Below are positions 1 to 6,973 of a stretch of 32,120 nt of DNA, one piece after another. The notes beneath the pieces are model-generated. The model was given only the letters and a program-made list of their open reading frames with translations. It was not told where the DNA came from and ran no database searches. The position numbers and the translations under genes were made by a program. The DNA comes from an uncultured Clostridia bacterium (GTDB lineage: Bacteria; Bacillota; Clostridia; Oscillospirales; QAMX01). Where the stretch lies: NCBI GenBank assembly GCA_944376195.1, contig CALWBW010000027.1:1-32120 (forward strand). Reading direction: 5' to 3'. Each line of letters opens with the position of its first letter. Position 1 is the stretch's first letter.

Positions 1-309
1 AAAACAATCATATTAGCAAGCCATGACATGGCCGAAGTGGAGAATTTGTGTGACCGGATTGCCATTTTATCCGAGGGTAAGATTGCTTTTATTGGAACTG
101 TCGATCAGCTCAATGAAGCGGTGGGAAAACATTATAACATCACAATTCAAACCGAAAGAAGAACCGTAAATTATGAGTCTGATAATATCGGAGAAACGCT
201 GCTTATGCTGCTTACTCAATATAAAGAAAACGGGGAAACTATTTTGGACATACAGGTAAATCGCGGCTCTTTTGAACAGCACTTTATGAAAATCGCAAAG
301 GGGGCGTAA
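1..309 (+). CDS. ABC transporter ATP-binding protein, C-terminal part (cut by window edge)
   Basis: The reading frame is open from base 1, so this is the tail of a longer protein (about 102 residues seen). The first residues, KTIILASHDMAEVENLCDR, hold the H-loop (switch) histidine and the 'SHDM-EVE-LCDR' pattern that follows Walker B in ABC ATPases. 'IAILSEGKIAFIGTVDQL' is the usual final strand before the variable C-terminal extension. Walker A, the signature motif and Walker B lie outside the window. The stop is 2 bp before the next gene, an ABC-2 permease, so the two very likely form an ATPase/permease pair exporting a peptide or drug. Family assignment is firm; the substrate is unknown. 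Confidence 0.9.
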   Translation, partial: KTIILASHDMAEVENLCDRIAILSEGKIAFIGTVDQLNEAVGKHYNITIQTERRTVNYESDNIGETLLMLLTQYKENGETILDIQVNRGSFEQHFMKIAKGA

Positions 310-311
310 AA

Positions 312-1025
312 ATGGGAGCATTTCTATACGGAGTTTCCTTGCAATGGAAGTTGGATATACGCAGTAAAACATTACTCATAACCTGCTATATTGTTCCTCT
401 CTTGTTTTTTGCAGTTATGGGTGGGATATTCACCTCTGTCATGCCAGAAGCAAGATATACTCTCATTCAGTCTATGACGGTTTTCGGAGTAACAATGGGT
501 GCGTTAATTGGTTTGCCGCCCTCTCTTGTTGAAATTTACAGCAGCGATATTAAAAAAGTTTATAAAGCAAATGGCGTGCCATTATATCTCGGTCTTGTTT
601 TGACGAATATTTCCGCATATATACATCTGTTTATTATGAGCATAATTTTATACATTGCTGCGCCGCTTGCTTTCAATGCTGAGATACCAAAAAATCCGGT
701 GTTGTACTTTGCCAGCCTTGCTATTTTTATTGCGGTATCCCTTAGCATTGCCAGCATAATTGGTTTAGCAGTAAAAGACCAGGCAAAAACTTCAATGGTC
801 TCTATCATCATTTTTCTGCCCTCTATCATGCTTTCTGGAATTATGTTTCCGATTGAATTGCTGCCAAAAGCATTTGAAATGGTAGGAAAGATTTTTCCGG
901 CCTCATGGGGATATAAAGTAATGGCAGATAGTACATTTCGATTTGAAAATCTGTTGCCGTTGATGGCAATTCTTGCGTTAGCTATTTTCGTGTGCATCAT
1001 ATTGCTTCGTAAGATTGACAAATGA
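312..1025 (+). CDS. ABC-2 type transporter permease
   Basis: A 237-residue integral membrane protein with about six hydrophobic segments (roughly residues 22-40, 55-75, 95-120, 130-155, 160-185, 215-233) and a conserved-looking 'SIIIFLPSIMLSGIMFPIE' stretch near 157-180. That pattern, membrane segment plus 'SG..FP...LP', is typical of ABC-2 permeases such as the DrrB/NodJ type. The start ATG lies 2 bp after the ATPase stop and is preceded by AAAGGGGGCG, which serves as ribosome site. The DNA is visibly more AT-rich than the chromosome right of 2500, in keeping with cargo of a mobile element. It would work as a dimer with the upstream ATPase; multidrug or antimicrobial-peptide export is a guess. 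Confidence 0.85.
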   Translation: MGAFLYGVSLQWKLDIRSKTLLITCYIVPLLFFAVMGGIFTSVMPEARYTLIQSMTVFGVTMGALIGLPPSLVEIYSSDIKKVYKANGVPLYLGLVLTNISAYIHLFIMSIILYIAAPLAFNAEIPKNPVLYFASLAIFIAVSLSIASIIGLAVKDQAKTSMVSIIIFLPSIMLSGIMFPIELLPKAFEMVGKIFPASWGYKVMADSTFRFENLLPLMAILALAIFVCIILLRKIDK

Positions 1026-1477
1026 AATACAGCATTTTTATAATAGTGATTTTGTCCCGTGTACTTGAAATATTAAACTTTGCTTTGTAATAAAGTATGT
1101 GTCTGCCGGACGACGGCAAAGAAAAAAAGCCGTCGTCCAGTAGCCCTTTGACACGCCCATACGACCTGCGGCGGCTTTGAGAAATCAAGGCCGTCGCTTT
1201 CTTTTGCCCTGCACAGAAACGGCGGTTATGGAGGAAATCGCCATGCTGATGCACCAAACACATAGCTTCTCAAAAAAAGCCTGTTCTCGGCGTGGGAGCG
1301 GTCTGGGCTAAAAGATGTACTATACGGTGTAAGTAATCGATATATTATATTCGCTTTTGCCGAGTTGTTATTGCTGTCTTTCGGTGCGGGCCGGAACTTC
1401 CGCAACAACACAGGCCCAAGGGGCAGCGGCTCCAACCTCAACTTCTCACTCTCCCGCAGATCGGGGGTGAGAAGATA
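1026..1477. other. 452-bp non-coding stretch between exporter and sigma-like gene
   Basis: No convincing gene was found here. It contains the inverted repeat at 1108-1138 and a short open frame at 1229-1312 (MEEIAMLMHQTHSF...), probably decayed coding DNA of the element. Purine/pyrimidine-biased runs and a tract at 1384-1460 resembling a former coding region (frame without start) precede the sigma-like gene. The ribosome site GGGGGTGAGA just before 1478 belongs to that gene. Confidence 0.4.
1108..1138. repeat. Perfect 10-bp inverted repeat with A-rich loop
   Basis: GGACGACGGC (1108-1117) pairs exactly with GCCGTCGTCC (1129-1138) across an 11-nt purine-only loop. Neither strand has a T-run after the stem, so it is not a standard intrinsic terminator for the exporter, though it could slow or end transcription or act as a protein-binding or processing site. 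It sits 82 bp after the permease stop. Confidence 0.6.
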
Positions 1478-1903
1478 ATGTTTGTGTTTGATGAATATGG
1501 CGCACGGCACCAGTTCGACGCTTTCTGCAAAACTGTTCTCCGCCATGAGGCCATCAGCTACTTCCGGGAACTAAACCGCCAGCGGGAACGAGCAATCCAG
1601 TTCAGCGCTTTGTCCCAATACGAAATGGATGAACTTTATACCGTAGATGAATACCCCAGCGACAAGTTTGCATTTTCGGCGTTTGGACACGTCCTGCATA
1701 TTGAAAGCGAATTGGTGGCAGATGCTTTTGCCGGTTTGCCGGATCGCGAGCAGCAGATTTTAATTCTGCATTGTGTGCTGGAACTTCCCGACAGAGAAGT
1801 AGGCGTTTTTGTAGGATTATCCCGCAGCGCCGTCCAACGGCACAGAACAAAGACACTGAATGAACTGCGAAAAGACTTACAATCCAAAGGTGTGAAAAAC
1901 TAA
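1478..1903 (+). CDS. Sigma-70-like (region 4) regulator of a Tn916-type element
   Basis: A 141-residue protein. The C-terminal half, from about residue 85 (LPDREQQILILHCVLELPD, then GLSRSAVQRHRTKTLNELRK), is a sigma region-4 helix-turn-helix that recognises the -35 box; the N-terminal half (FCKTVLRHEAISYFRELNRQ) matches the short N-terminus of the Tn916 orf7-type proteins rather than a full region 2. The start follows GGGGGTGAGA at good distance. The HTH gene begins 1 bp after its stop, so they are co-transcribed. In the family these proteins control expression of transfer/excision genes; that role is inferred here. The integrase that normally lies downstream is absent. Confidence 0.8.
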   Translation: MFVFDEYGARHQFDAFCKTVLRHEAISYFRELNRQRERAIQFSALSQYEMDELYTVDEYPSDKFAFSAFGHVLHIESELVADAFAGLPDREQQILILHCVLELPDREVGVFVGLSRSAVQRHRTKTLNELRKDLQSKGVKN

Positions 1904-1904
1904 C

Positions 1905-2141
1905 ATGAAGCAACCAACTTTTAACGGCAGAGTGCTTTTGTCAATGGACGTAATCGAAGCAGCCCGTGTTGGTGATCCGTTGGCATTGGAGCACGTCTTG
2001 CGGTACTACGACCGCTACATCAACAAGATTTGTACGCGAACTCTCTATGACAAAGATGGTTTGCCGCATATCGGCATTGACGAGTACATGAAGCACCTCT
2101 TACAGGCAAAATTGGTGGAAGACATCGTGGTAAAGAAATAG
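1905..2141 (+). CDS. Helix-turn-helix protein of conjugative elements (HTH_16-like, Tn916 orf8-type)
   Basis: A 78-residue protein. 'DVIEAARVGDPLALEHVLRYYDRYI' is the typical opening of the small HTH_16 proteins paired with element-borne sigma factors: it resembles a sigma region-2 helix (core-binding-like), so the pair may act as a split sigma factor. The C-terminus ends LLQAKLVEDIVVKK. The start ATG is 1 bp after the sigma-like stop; no strong own ribosome site is visible, suggesting translational coupling. A second ATG at residue 15 is possible. Its last stop base is the first base of the hairpin at 2141-2211. Confidence 0.75.
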   Translation: MKQPTFNGRVLLSMDVIEAARVGDPLALEHVLRYYDRYINKICTRTLYDKDGLPHIGIDEYMKHLLQAKLVEDIVVKK

Positions 2142-2211
2142 CAAAGCCAAAGGAAGCTGTCAAGGGTCGAGATGAACGCTTCGCGCCCTTGACGGCTTCC
2201 TCTGCCTTTGC
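2141..2211. repeat. Long hairpin directly after the HTH gene
   Basis: GGAAGCTGTCAAGGG (2152-2166) pairs with CCCTTGACGGCTTCC (2186-2200), 15 bp with one G-U, and the outer arm GCAAAG (2141-2146) pairs with CTTTGC (2206-2211). The stem has no following T-run. Its start abuts the stop codon of the HTH gene. It may be an mRNA stabiliser, a non-canonical terminator, or a recombination/transfer structure of the element. Confidence 0.7.
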
Positions 2212-2224
2212 TGTGTGGTAACCA

Positions 2225-2258
2225 AGCGGGCTCAAGCAAAAATCCGCTTGCGCCCGCT
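2225..2258. repeat. Second hairpin of the element end
   Basis: AGCGGGC (2225-2231) pairs with GCCCGCT (2252-2258) and CAAGC (2233-2237) with GCTTG (2246-2250), with one T/C mismatch between and an 8-nt loop. It lies 13 bp after the previous hairpin, so the two form a tandem structured region. Confidence 0.6.
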
Positions 2259-2264
2259 GTGATT

Positions 2265-2381
2265 ATGATGTTTGTGCCTACGCATTTAGAGGGCAGAAAA
2301 GCCAGATGCTACCGGGACTTCTTCGCGTGGTTGGATAGCCGGAGGTATCTTGCCATTCTTACCCTTGAAAATGCAGTTTGA
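2265..2381 (+). CDS. Tiny open reading frame in the element end, doubtful
   Basis: An ATG-initiated frame of 38 codons (MMFVPTHLEGRKARCYRDFF..., ending LENAV) fills the space between the second and third hairpins. There is no good ribosome-binding site and no family was recognised. It stands where an excisionase gene would be expected but is too short and does not show a recognisable winged helix. It may be a remnant or chance. Confidence 0.2.
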   Translation: MMFVPTHLEGRKARCYRDFFAWLDSRRYLAILTLENAV

Positions 2382-2392
2382 AATGCGTAGAA

Positions 2393-2431
2393 AACCGGCG
2401 AGTCATTTCCTTACGAAATAACACGCCGGTT
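2393..2431. repeat. Third inverted repeat, near the probable element/chromosome boundary
   Basis: AACCGGCG (2393-2400) pairs with CGCCGGTT (2424-2431); inside the loop ATTTC (2405-2409) pairs with GAAAT (2415-2419), giving a two-part hairpin. No T-run follows on either strand. Chromosomal genes of the opposite orientation start about 90 bp further on. Confidence 0.55.
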
Positions 2432-2517
2432 CATTTAGCAACCCTGTTTGTCAGCCGTTAAGTTAGTGTGTTCTTGATACTTCCTTATCGGTGTTCACCA
2501 AAGGAGAGCGGCTCTTT

Positions 2518-2898
2518 TTATAAAATGTTTCCGATGCGCCACTGTTCCAGTTCACACAAGTGAGAAAACTGAATATACAGCAAATCTCCACTGGCACAAA
2601 AGGTTTCGTAATCGTCTGTTTTGGCCGCGCTGAGGAAGGCAGAAATGGTTTCCTCAATTTCGTCCAGTTCGTTATGCATCAGAACGCTTTCCAGATATGA
2701 CCGCTGCGCTTTCCAGTATGCGGCAAGCTCTTTCGCTGCTTGGACAGCGGCATCGGAATCCTGTCGGGATTCTGCCGAAAGGGCGCTGTCAAGATAAAGG
2801 GCAGCTTTGCCGGTAATTGTAGACATATGGTGCGAATTCCAGATGACCGCGCCGATAATCAGGACCAAAACCGACAGTGCGCCGATAATATTTCGCAT
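2518..2898 (-). CDS. DUF4363 family protein, membrane-anchored
   Basis: A 126-residue protein with one N-terminal membrane segment (about residues 4-22, ISALSVLVLIIGAVIW-like) and a helical, charged extracytoplasmic domain with 'AYWKAQRSYLESVLMHNELDEIEE', typical of DUF4363. Its start shares one base with the stop of the DUF421 gene, so translation is coupled. DUF421-DUF4363 is a recurrent pair in Clostridia. Function of the family is unknown; a helper of the DUF421 membrane protein, perhaps linked to sporulation or envelope, is inference only. No clear terminator follows. Confidence 0.8.
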   Translation of the reverse strand: MRNIIGALSVLVLIIGAVIWNSHHMSTITGKAALYLDSALSAESRQDSDAAVQAAKELAAYWKAQRSYLESVLMHNELDEIEETISAFLSAAKTDDYETFCASGDLLYIQFSHLCELEQWRIGNIL

Positions 2899-3605
2899 TA
2901 CCCTTCCTTCACCCCTGATTCTTTAGAAAACTGTTCGCGTGGGATGAGCATAACGCCGCCGCAATTATCTACCACCATCAAATACACCTCTTTCGGCGTA
3001 TGCAAGCCATTTTTTCGCAGCTCTTTTTCAAGCCAGGTATCATCAAGGCCGCTGCTTTTCAAATTAGCGGTAAGAACGCGGCCTTGCGCGATGAGCGTGG
3101 TATAAAGCTCCGGCTCCTGAGAAGAATCGAGTTCCATTTGGGAAGCGGTGACAGGCCGTTCGCCTGCCATCAATTGGACGCTTAATTCCCCATTGGTCTC
3201 CATGTATGCGCAGCCAACCTGTCGCGGGTCAAACACGTCTTTTAAGCGCAGTTCTTCTAAAAGTTCCGTGACATTGATTCGCTGATTTTTTAATTCTCTC
3301 TGATTAATGACGCCATTTTTAATCAAAACACTGGTATGTCCGCAGAAAAAAGTCCTTACACGGACAGAACGTGCTGAAAACACAGAAATCAGTAATTCCG
3401 TACTAAAAAGCGTCAGGATGGGGATGATGCCCTGTAAAAGTGGGATTCCGAGATCCTGCATGGGGACAGCGGCAAGATCGGAAATCAAAATGGACGTGAC
3501 CAGCTCGGAAGGTTGAAGTTCTCCCAACTGCCGCTTGCCCATAATGCGCAAACTGAAAATAATAAAAAAATAGAGTATCAACGTGCGGATAAAGCTTGTC
3601 AGCAT
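2898..3605 (-). CDS. DUF421 family membrane protein (YetF/YrbG-like)
   Basis: A 235-residue protein with two to three N-terminal membrane segments (about 4-22, 36-55, 58-80), including the family signature 'RIMGKRQLGELQPSELVTSI' (residues 21-40). It is followed by a cytoplasmic region with 'VLIKNGVINQRELKNQRI' (near 93-110) and 'LLEELRLKDVFD', the standard DUF421 C-terminal domain. The start is supported by AAAGGAG 7 nt upstream. It overlaps the following DUF4363 gene by one base. The upstream glycerate kinase ends only 42 bp before it with no visible terminator, so read-through is possible. Biochemical role of the family is not established. Confidence 0.9.
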   Translation of the reverse strand: MLTSFIRTLILYFFIIFSLRIMGKRQLGELQPSELVTSILISDLAAVPMQDLGIPLLQGIIPILTLFSTELLISVFSARSVRVRTFFCGHTSVLIKNGVINQRELKNQRINVTELLEELRLKDVFDPRQVGCAYMETNGELSVQLMAGERPVTASQMELDSSQEPELYTTLIAQGRVLTANLKSSGLDDTWLEKELRKNGLHTPKEVYLMVVDNCGGVMLIPREQFSKESGVKEG

Positions 3606-3647
3606 AGGGAGACTCCTTTGTCTGGTTGATACTCTAGTATGAACTTT

Positions 3648-4790
3648 TTATCGGGAAATCATGCAGCGGGTTCGTTCAATGGTACGTACGAGACGTACTG
3701 CGGCTTTGCGAAGCAACGTTTCCGATTGCGCAATGGCCTCATCGTTCGTCATGGCGGAAACGATGGTACTGACAACGCTGGTTACGCCGCTTTGATAAAC
3801 CGCATCATAATCCCGGCCAAGCGTGCCGGAAATAATAAAACCGGGCTTTCCATATTTTGCGCCGCGTCGGCAGACGCCGACCGGCGCTTTCCCGTATGCA
3901 GTTTGATAATCCGTGGCGCCTTCACCGGAAATCAGGATATCAGCGTCCTGCGCCAAGGTGTCGAAATGAATGGAATCGAGTACCAGGTCAATCCCCTGCT
4001 CCAACTTTCCGCCGCAAAATGCCATCAATCCCATGGATAAACCGCCCGCAGCTCCTGCGCCCGGAACGTTTGCAAAATCTTGGCCAATGGTTTCAGCTAA
4101 AATCTTGGCGTAATGAGCGAGATTTTGATCCAAAATTGCAACATCTTCCGGTGCTGCCCCTTTTTGCGGTCCAAAAATGGCCGCAGAGCCGTGTTCCCCG
4201 CAGAGAGGATTGTCTACGTCGCAGGCAATACGGAAGGTACAGCCCTGCAGACGCGGATCAAGTCCGGACAGATCGATGGAAGCCAACGCCCCAAGCGCGC
4301 CGCCGCCGTTTGAAAGTTCTTTTCCATCGGCGTCAAGAAAGCGTACGCCGAGCGCACGCGCCATACCATGTCCACCATCCGTTGTGGCGCTGCCGCCCAG
4401 GCCGATGATGAAATCCCGGCAACCGCGGTCAAGTGCGGCGCGAATCAGTTCACCGGTACCATACGTGGTTGCGGCTTTCGCATCGCGCAGTGCGTGCGGG
4501 ATCAGAGGAAGTCCGGAGGCAGCCGCCATTTCAATGACGGCGACGCGCCCTGCAACGCCGAACCGGGCTGTGACCGGACGTCCTAACGCATCGGAAGCCG
4601 GAACCTCTACATATTCCCCGCCGAGTCCTGTAACAATCGCCTCGACTGTTCCCTCGCCGCCATCGGCAATCGGCACGATTTTGACTTCTGCGTCCGGCGC
4701 GGCTTCCAAAATTCCCTCGCGCACGACGGAACCTGCTTGGTAAGAAGTAAAATTCCCCTTAAAGGAATCCATTGCTACTAAATATTTCAT
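3648..4790 (-). CDS. glxK: Glycerate 2-kinase (GlxK/GarK family)
   Basis: A 380-residue cytosolic enzyme that phosphorylates D-glycerate with ATP, giving 2-phosphoglycerate that enters lower glycolysis. Seen: the N-terminal family motif MDSFKGNFTSYQAG, then 'PIADGGEGTVEAIV' (about 43-56), and 'GLGGSATTDGGHGMARALG' (about 130-148), the glycine-rich nucleotide region. Length matches the GK-II family (about 375-385). The ATG at 4790 was chosen because AAGGTGG sits 3-4 nt upstream and the family starts at MKYLVAMDSFKG; an upstream extension in the same frame overlaps the preceding gene and is unlikely. It is the last gene of the glycosidase operon, 28 bp after the preceding stop, suggesting glycerate is formed from the sugar acid or uronate being degraded (inference). 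Confidence 0.92.
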   Translation of the reverse strand: MKYLVAMDSFKGNFTSYQAGSVVREGILEAAPDAEVKIVPIADGGEGTVEAIVTGLGGEYVEVPASDALGRPVTARFGVAGRVAVIEMAAASGLPLIPHALRDAKAATTYGTGELIRAALDRGCRDFIIGLGGSATTDGGHGMARALGVRFLDADGKELSNGGGALGALASIDLSGLDPRLQGCTFRIACDVDNPLCGEHGSAAIFGPQKGAAPEDVAILDQNLAHYAKILAETIGQDFANVPGAGAAGGLSMGLMAFCGGKLEQGIDLVLDSIHFDTLAQDADILISGEGATDYQTAYGKAPVGVCRRGAKYGKPGFIISGTLGRDYDAVYQSGVTSVVSTIVSAMTNDEAIAQSETLLRKAAVRLVRTIERTRCMISR

Positions 4791-4818
4791 ATGCCACCTT
4801 TTCGTTTTCTTCTGTTTT

Positions 4819-6963
4819 TTAGTGGGTATCCAGATCAAGCGCCCAGGGATGGCGTTCAAAGCCGCCTTCCGCAAGCGCCGACGGATGTTCTGCTAGCTCC
4901 TGCAATGTCCTGGTGCGTCGTGCAAGCTCTACATCGCGCCGTACGTCATCCAGGTAATAGGAATAGCCAAACGTCTGATTGACACGTCCCATTTGATAAG
5001 GCATGTAATGTCCCGCCCAAATGGCAGACAGTTCCTGCCAGGCGCCAACGGCTTCCGTCAACTCCTCGACGGCGATATCCTTTTCTTTTTCAGTCCCGCC
5101 GAGCTGATATACTGCCAAATGCAGGGCGGCGCTGATTTTCAGTTCATAATATTGCGCCAGGCATGCCCAGGCACGAATATCTTCCAAAACGCAGGCCAGA
5201 TCGCCGCCACGGTATTCCGGCTCTATGGCGGCATCCAAGTCCGAGGCGCAGACTAAAAGTTCCCGCGCAAAATCGCTGAGCTCCGCGACTACACGCCGCG
5301 CGTCTTCCGCATCGGTCGACTTCCCTTCACAGATCAGCTTCGCCGTATCCTGAATGCTGACGGTGCCGGAGCCCGGCATGGATGGCGTTGTGATAAAGTC
5401 CTGAACCGTGTGAAATCCAAATGTGGTCAGGAGGCTTTCCGGATTCCACTGAAAATCGTAATCAACCCAGTGTAACCTGGTAACGGCGCAGACGGTTCGC
5501 ACCCCCAATTCCAAACCACGCAAGACCAGATCGCCGCAGGGCGTACCATAACGGTAGCGGCAGACCAGAACCCAGTGCTCATGCGGCAGATCCGGGTTAT
5601 ACCCAAGTCTTCCCAGTGTCTGAAACTGGAGAAAATGCCGTTCAAAATCATATTTCCAGTCCATATGCGTATGCGGTACATGCTGAAAATCCCGGGCCCA
5701 GACATAGCCGTCCGCCCCCCAATAAAAACCGGCTACATAGGATTTTTTCATGCCGCGAATATATTCCGCAATAAAGGCAGGGTCAGCGCCGCGCAGCGTT
5801 TGAAAGTCGTCGTTACGCACGGTATAAATGACCTTCGTCTTTTCTACATCAATCCCTTTCCAGGCGCCCCAGAGTTCTTCAAACTGCGGGTGCGGATGGG
5901 AATACATATGCGCGTTGGAATATTTCCAGGAAATCAGTTTGTCTTTTCCGGGATATTGGTCCAGGAATAGTTCCTGTGCGATTCGCCCGTTTGACATGTT
6001 GGTGCGGTGAATAAAGGGAAGAGGAACATGCAGCTCCTGGATGGCGGCCAGATAGGTATCCGTGACCCATTCTTCCGTTTCTTCGGAAGAACCGATGAGC
6101 TCCTCACTGTTGGAAGTGCCGAGACCGGTCAAATTGGGATAGGTTCGAATCAGCGTTTTAATGGCTTCACGGAAATAATCCCGGATAAGGGGATCATATT
6201 GCCGGAGGCCCTGGCGGAACCGGTTTGACGTGGGAATCGCCGTTTGTTCCGGAAGCCCCAACCCGCGGGCAATTGCCGGTGTGATACGCAGATTCCAGGT
6301 GATGATATAAGTGGAAATTCCACGGTTTTTCGCGTGGGTGAAAATAAAATCAAACACACTGCGGAAACGCTCGAGCTCCACATCGGAATACGGCGTGGTC
6401 TGCGGATATTTGGGAATCCGAAACATCATCTCAAAGGGATTCATGGACCAAATAGAGAGAAGATTGTAGCGGTTTTCCGCCAAAAAATCAAGATAAGCGC
6501 GCCAGAACTCGATATCCAAAACGGTTTTTTGATTGGCAAGGAACGGATCGCCTTCTCCGTAGGACTCATAGGGCCAGTTAAACTTGACACCGCGCTTTTC
6601 AAGAAACGGAGAACCGTCACGATCATTTATGGCGTCGAATCCTTCCAGCGTGATCACTTCCGCAAGCTCCAAAAGCCCGTACATCGCGCCGACACGGTCC
6701 GATGCATTTAAATAGATGGCCTGGTTCCGTACACGGATTTGATAAGACTCCGCCGGCAGCGTGGAAGCAGAACGAAAGCCTGCGAAAGTCAGGACCAGCG
6801 CACGCACGCTCTCGTCTCCTGTAAATTCGTCACGGCGCAGTACGGCGCTGCGAATTCCCGCACGATCCAATGCAGCCCGAAAACGTCGCATGCCAAAACA
6901 AATGGGATCGTCGGGTTCCGGACCTTTTTCAAAGTGCCGCAGTCTGTCCCAATAAATCAGCAT
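4819..6963 (-). CDS. Putative glycoside hydrolase with GH20b/GH67-like N-domain, family unassigned
   Basis: A 714-residue protein without signal peptide, so probably intracellular. Residues about 1-110 look like the small alpha/beta domain that precedes the catalytic barrel in hexosaminidases and alpha-glucuronidases: 'ESYQIRV' (72-78), then 'ASDRVGAMYGLLELAEVI' (87-104). Residues about 120-430 look like a (beta/alpha)8 barrel: 'ENRYNLLSIWSMNPFEMMF' (163-181), 'YIITWNLRI' (219-227), 'GLGTSNSEELIG' (280-291, two adjacent acidic residues E287/E288), and 'SYVAGFYWGADGYVW' further on. The C-terminus is helical. The ATG at 6963 has GGAGGA 5 nt upstream; a TTG 21 bp earlier lies before that site and is rejected. 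Substrate is probably a uronic-acid- or hexosamine-containing glycoside, not determinable here. It is the middle gene of the operon, 10 bp after the GHL6-like gene. Confidence 0.6.
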   Translation of the reverse strand: MLIYWDRLRHFEKGPEPDDPICFGMRRFRAALDRAGIRSAVLRRDEFTGDESVRALVLTFAGFRSASTLPAESYQIRVRNQAIYLNASDRVGAMYGLLELAEVITLEGFDAINDRDGSPFLEKRGVKFNWPYESYGEGDPFLANQKTVLDIEFWRAYLDFLAENRYNLLSIWSMNPFEMMFRIPKYPQTTPYSDVELERFRSVFDFIFTHAKNRGISTYIITWNLRITPAIARGLGLPEQTAIPTSNRFRQGLRQYDPLIRDYFREAIKTLIRTYPNLTGLGTSNSEELIGSSEETEEWVTDTYLAAIQELHVPLPFIHRTNMSNGRIAQELFLDQYPGKDKLISWKYSNAHMYSHPHPQFEELWGAWKGIDVEKTKVIYTVRNDDFQTLRGADPAFIAEYIRGMKKSYVAGFYWGADGYVWARDFQHVPHTHMDWKYDFERHFLQFQTLGRLGYNPDLPHEHWVLVCRYRYGTPCGDLVLRGLELGVRTVCAVTRLHWVDYDFQWNPESLLTTFGFHTVQDFITTPSMPGSGTVSIQDTAKLICEGKSTDAEDARRVVAELSDFARELLVCASDLDAAIEPEYRGGDLACVLEDIRAWACLAQYYELKISAALHLAVYQLGGTEKEKDIAVEELTEAVGAWQELSAIWAGHYMPYQMGRVNQTFGYSYYLDDVRRDVELARRTRTLQELAEHPSALAEGGFERHPWALDLDTH

Positions 6964-6973
6964 AACGTCCTCC

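Larger units (their letters stand above)
1..2460. mobile_element. Probable right-end segment of a Tn916-like integrative element (incomplete)
   Basis: The sigma-like gene at 1478 followed directly by the HTH gene at 1905 is the orf7-orf8 type pair found just before xis and int in Tn916-family elements. The ABC exporter at 1-1025 would be cargo. Base composition, hairpins (1108-1138, 2141-2211, 2225-2258, 2393-2431) and orientation change at about 2500, where ordinary chromosomal genes on the other strand begin. No excisionase or tyrosine/serine integrase is encoded after the HTH gene, so the integrase end has been lost or rearranged. The left boundary is outside the window and the right boundary (about 2430-2517) is inferred, with no target repeat identified. 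Confidence 0.5.

Noticed and set aside
4177..4743. 188-codon open frame opposite the glycerate kinase
   Set aside because: Low-complexity Pro/Ser/Ala-rich reverse frame of a GC-rich gene, no ribosome site.
4791..4874. 28-residue N-terminal extension of the glycerate kinase
   Set aside because: It overlaps the previous gene's coding end, lacks a ribosome site, and the family begins at MKYLVAMDSFKG after AAGGTGG.
4819..6963. Assignment of the second glycosidase to GH67 or GH20
   Set aside because: Only the N-terminal small domain resembles these families; the catalytic barrel motifs do not clearly match, so it was left unassigned.
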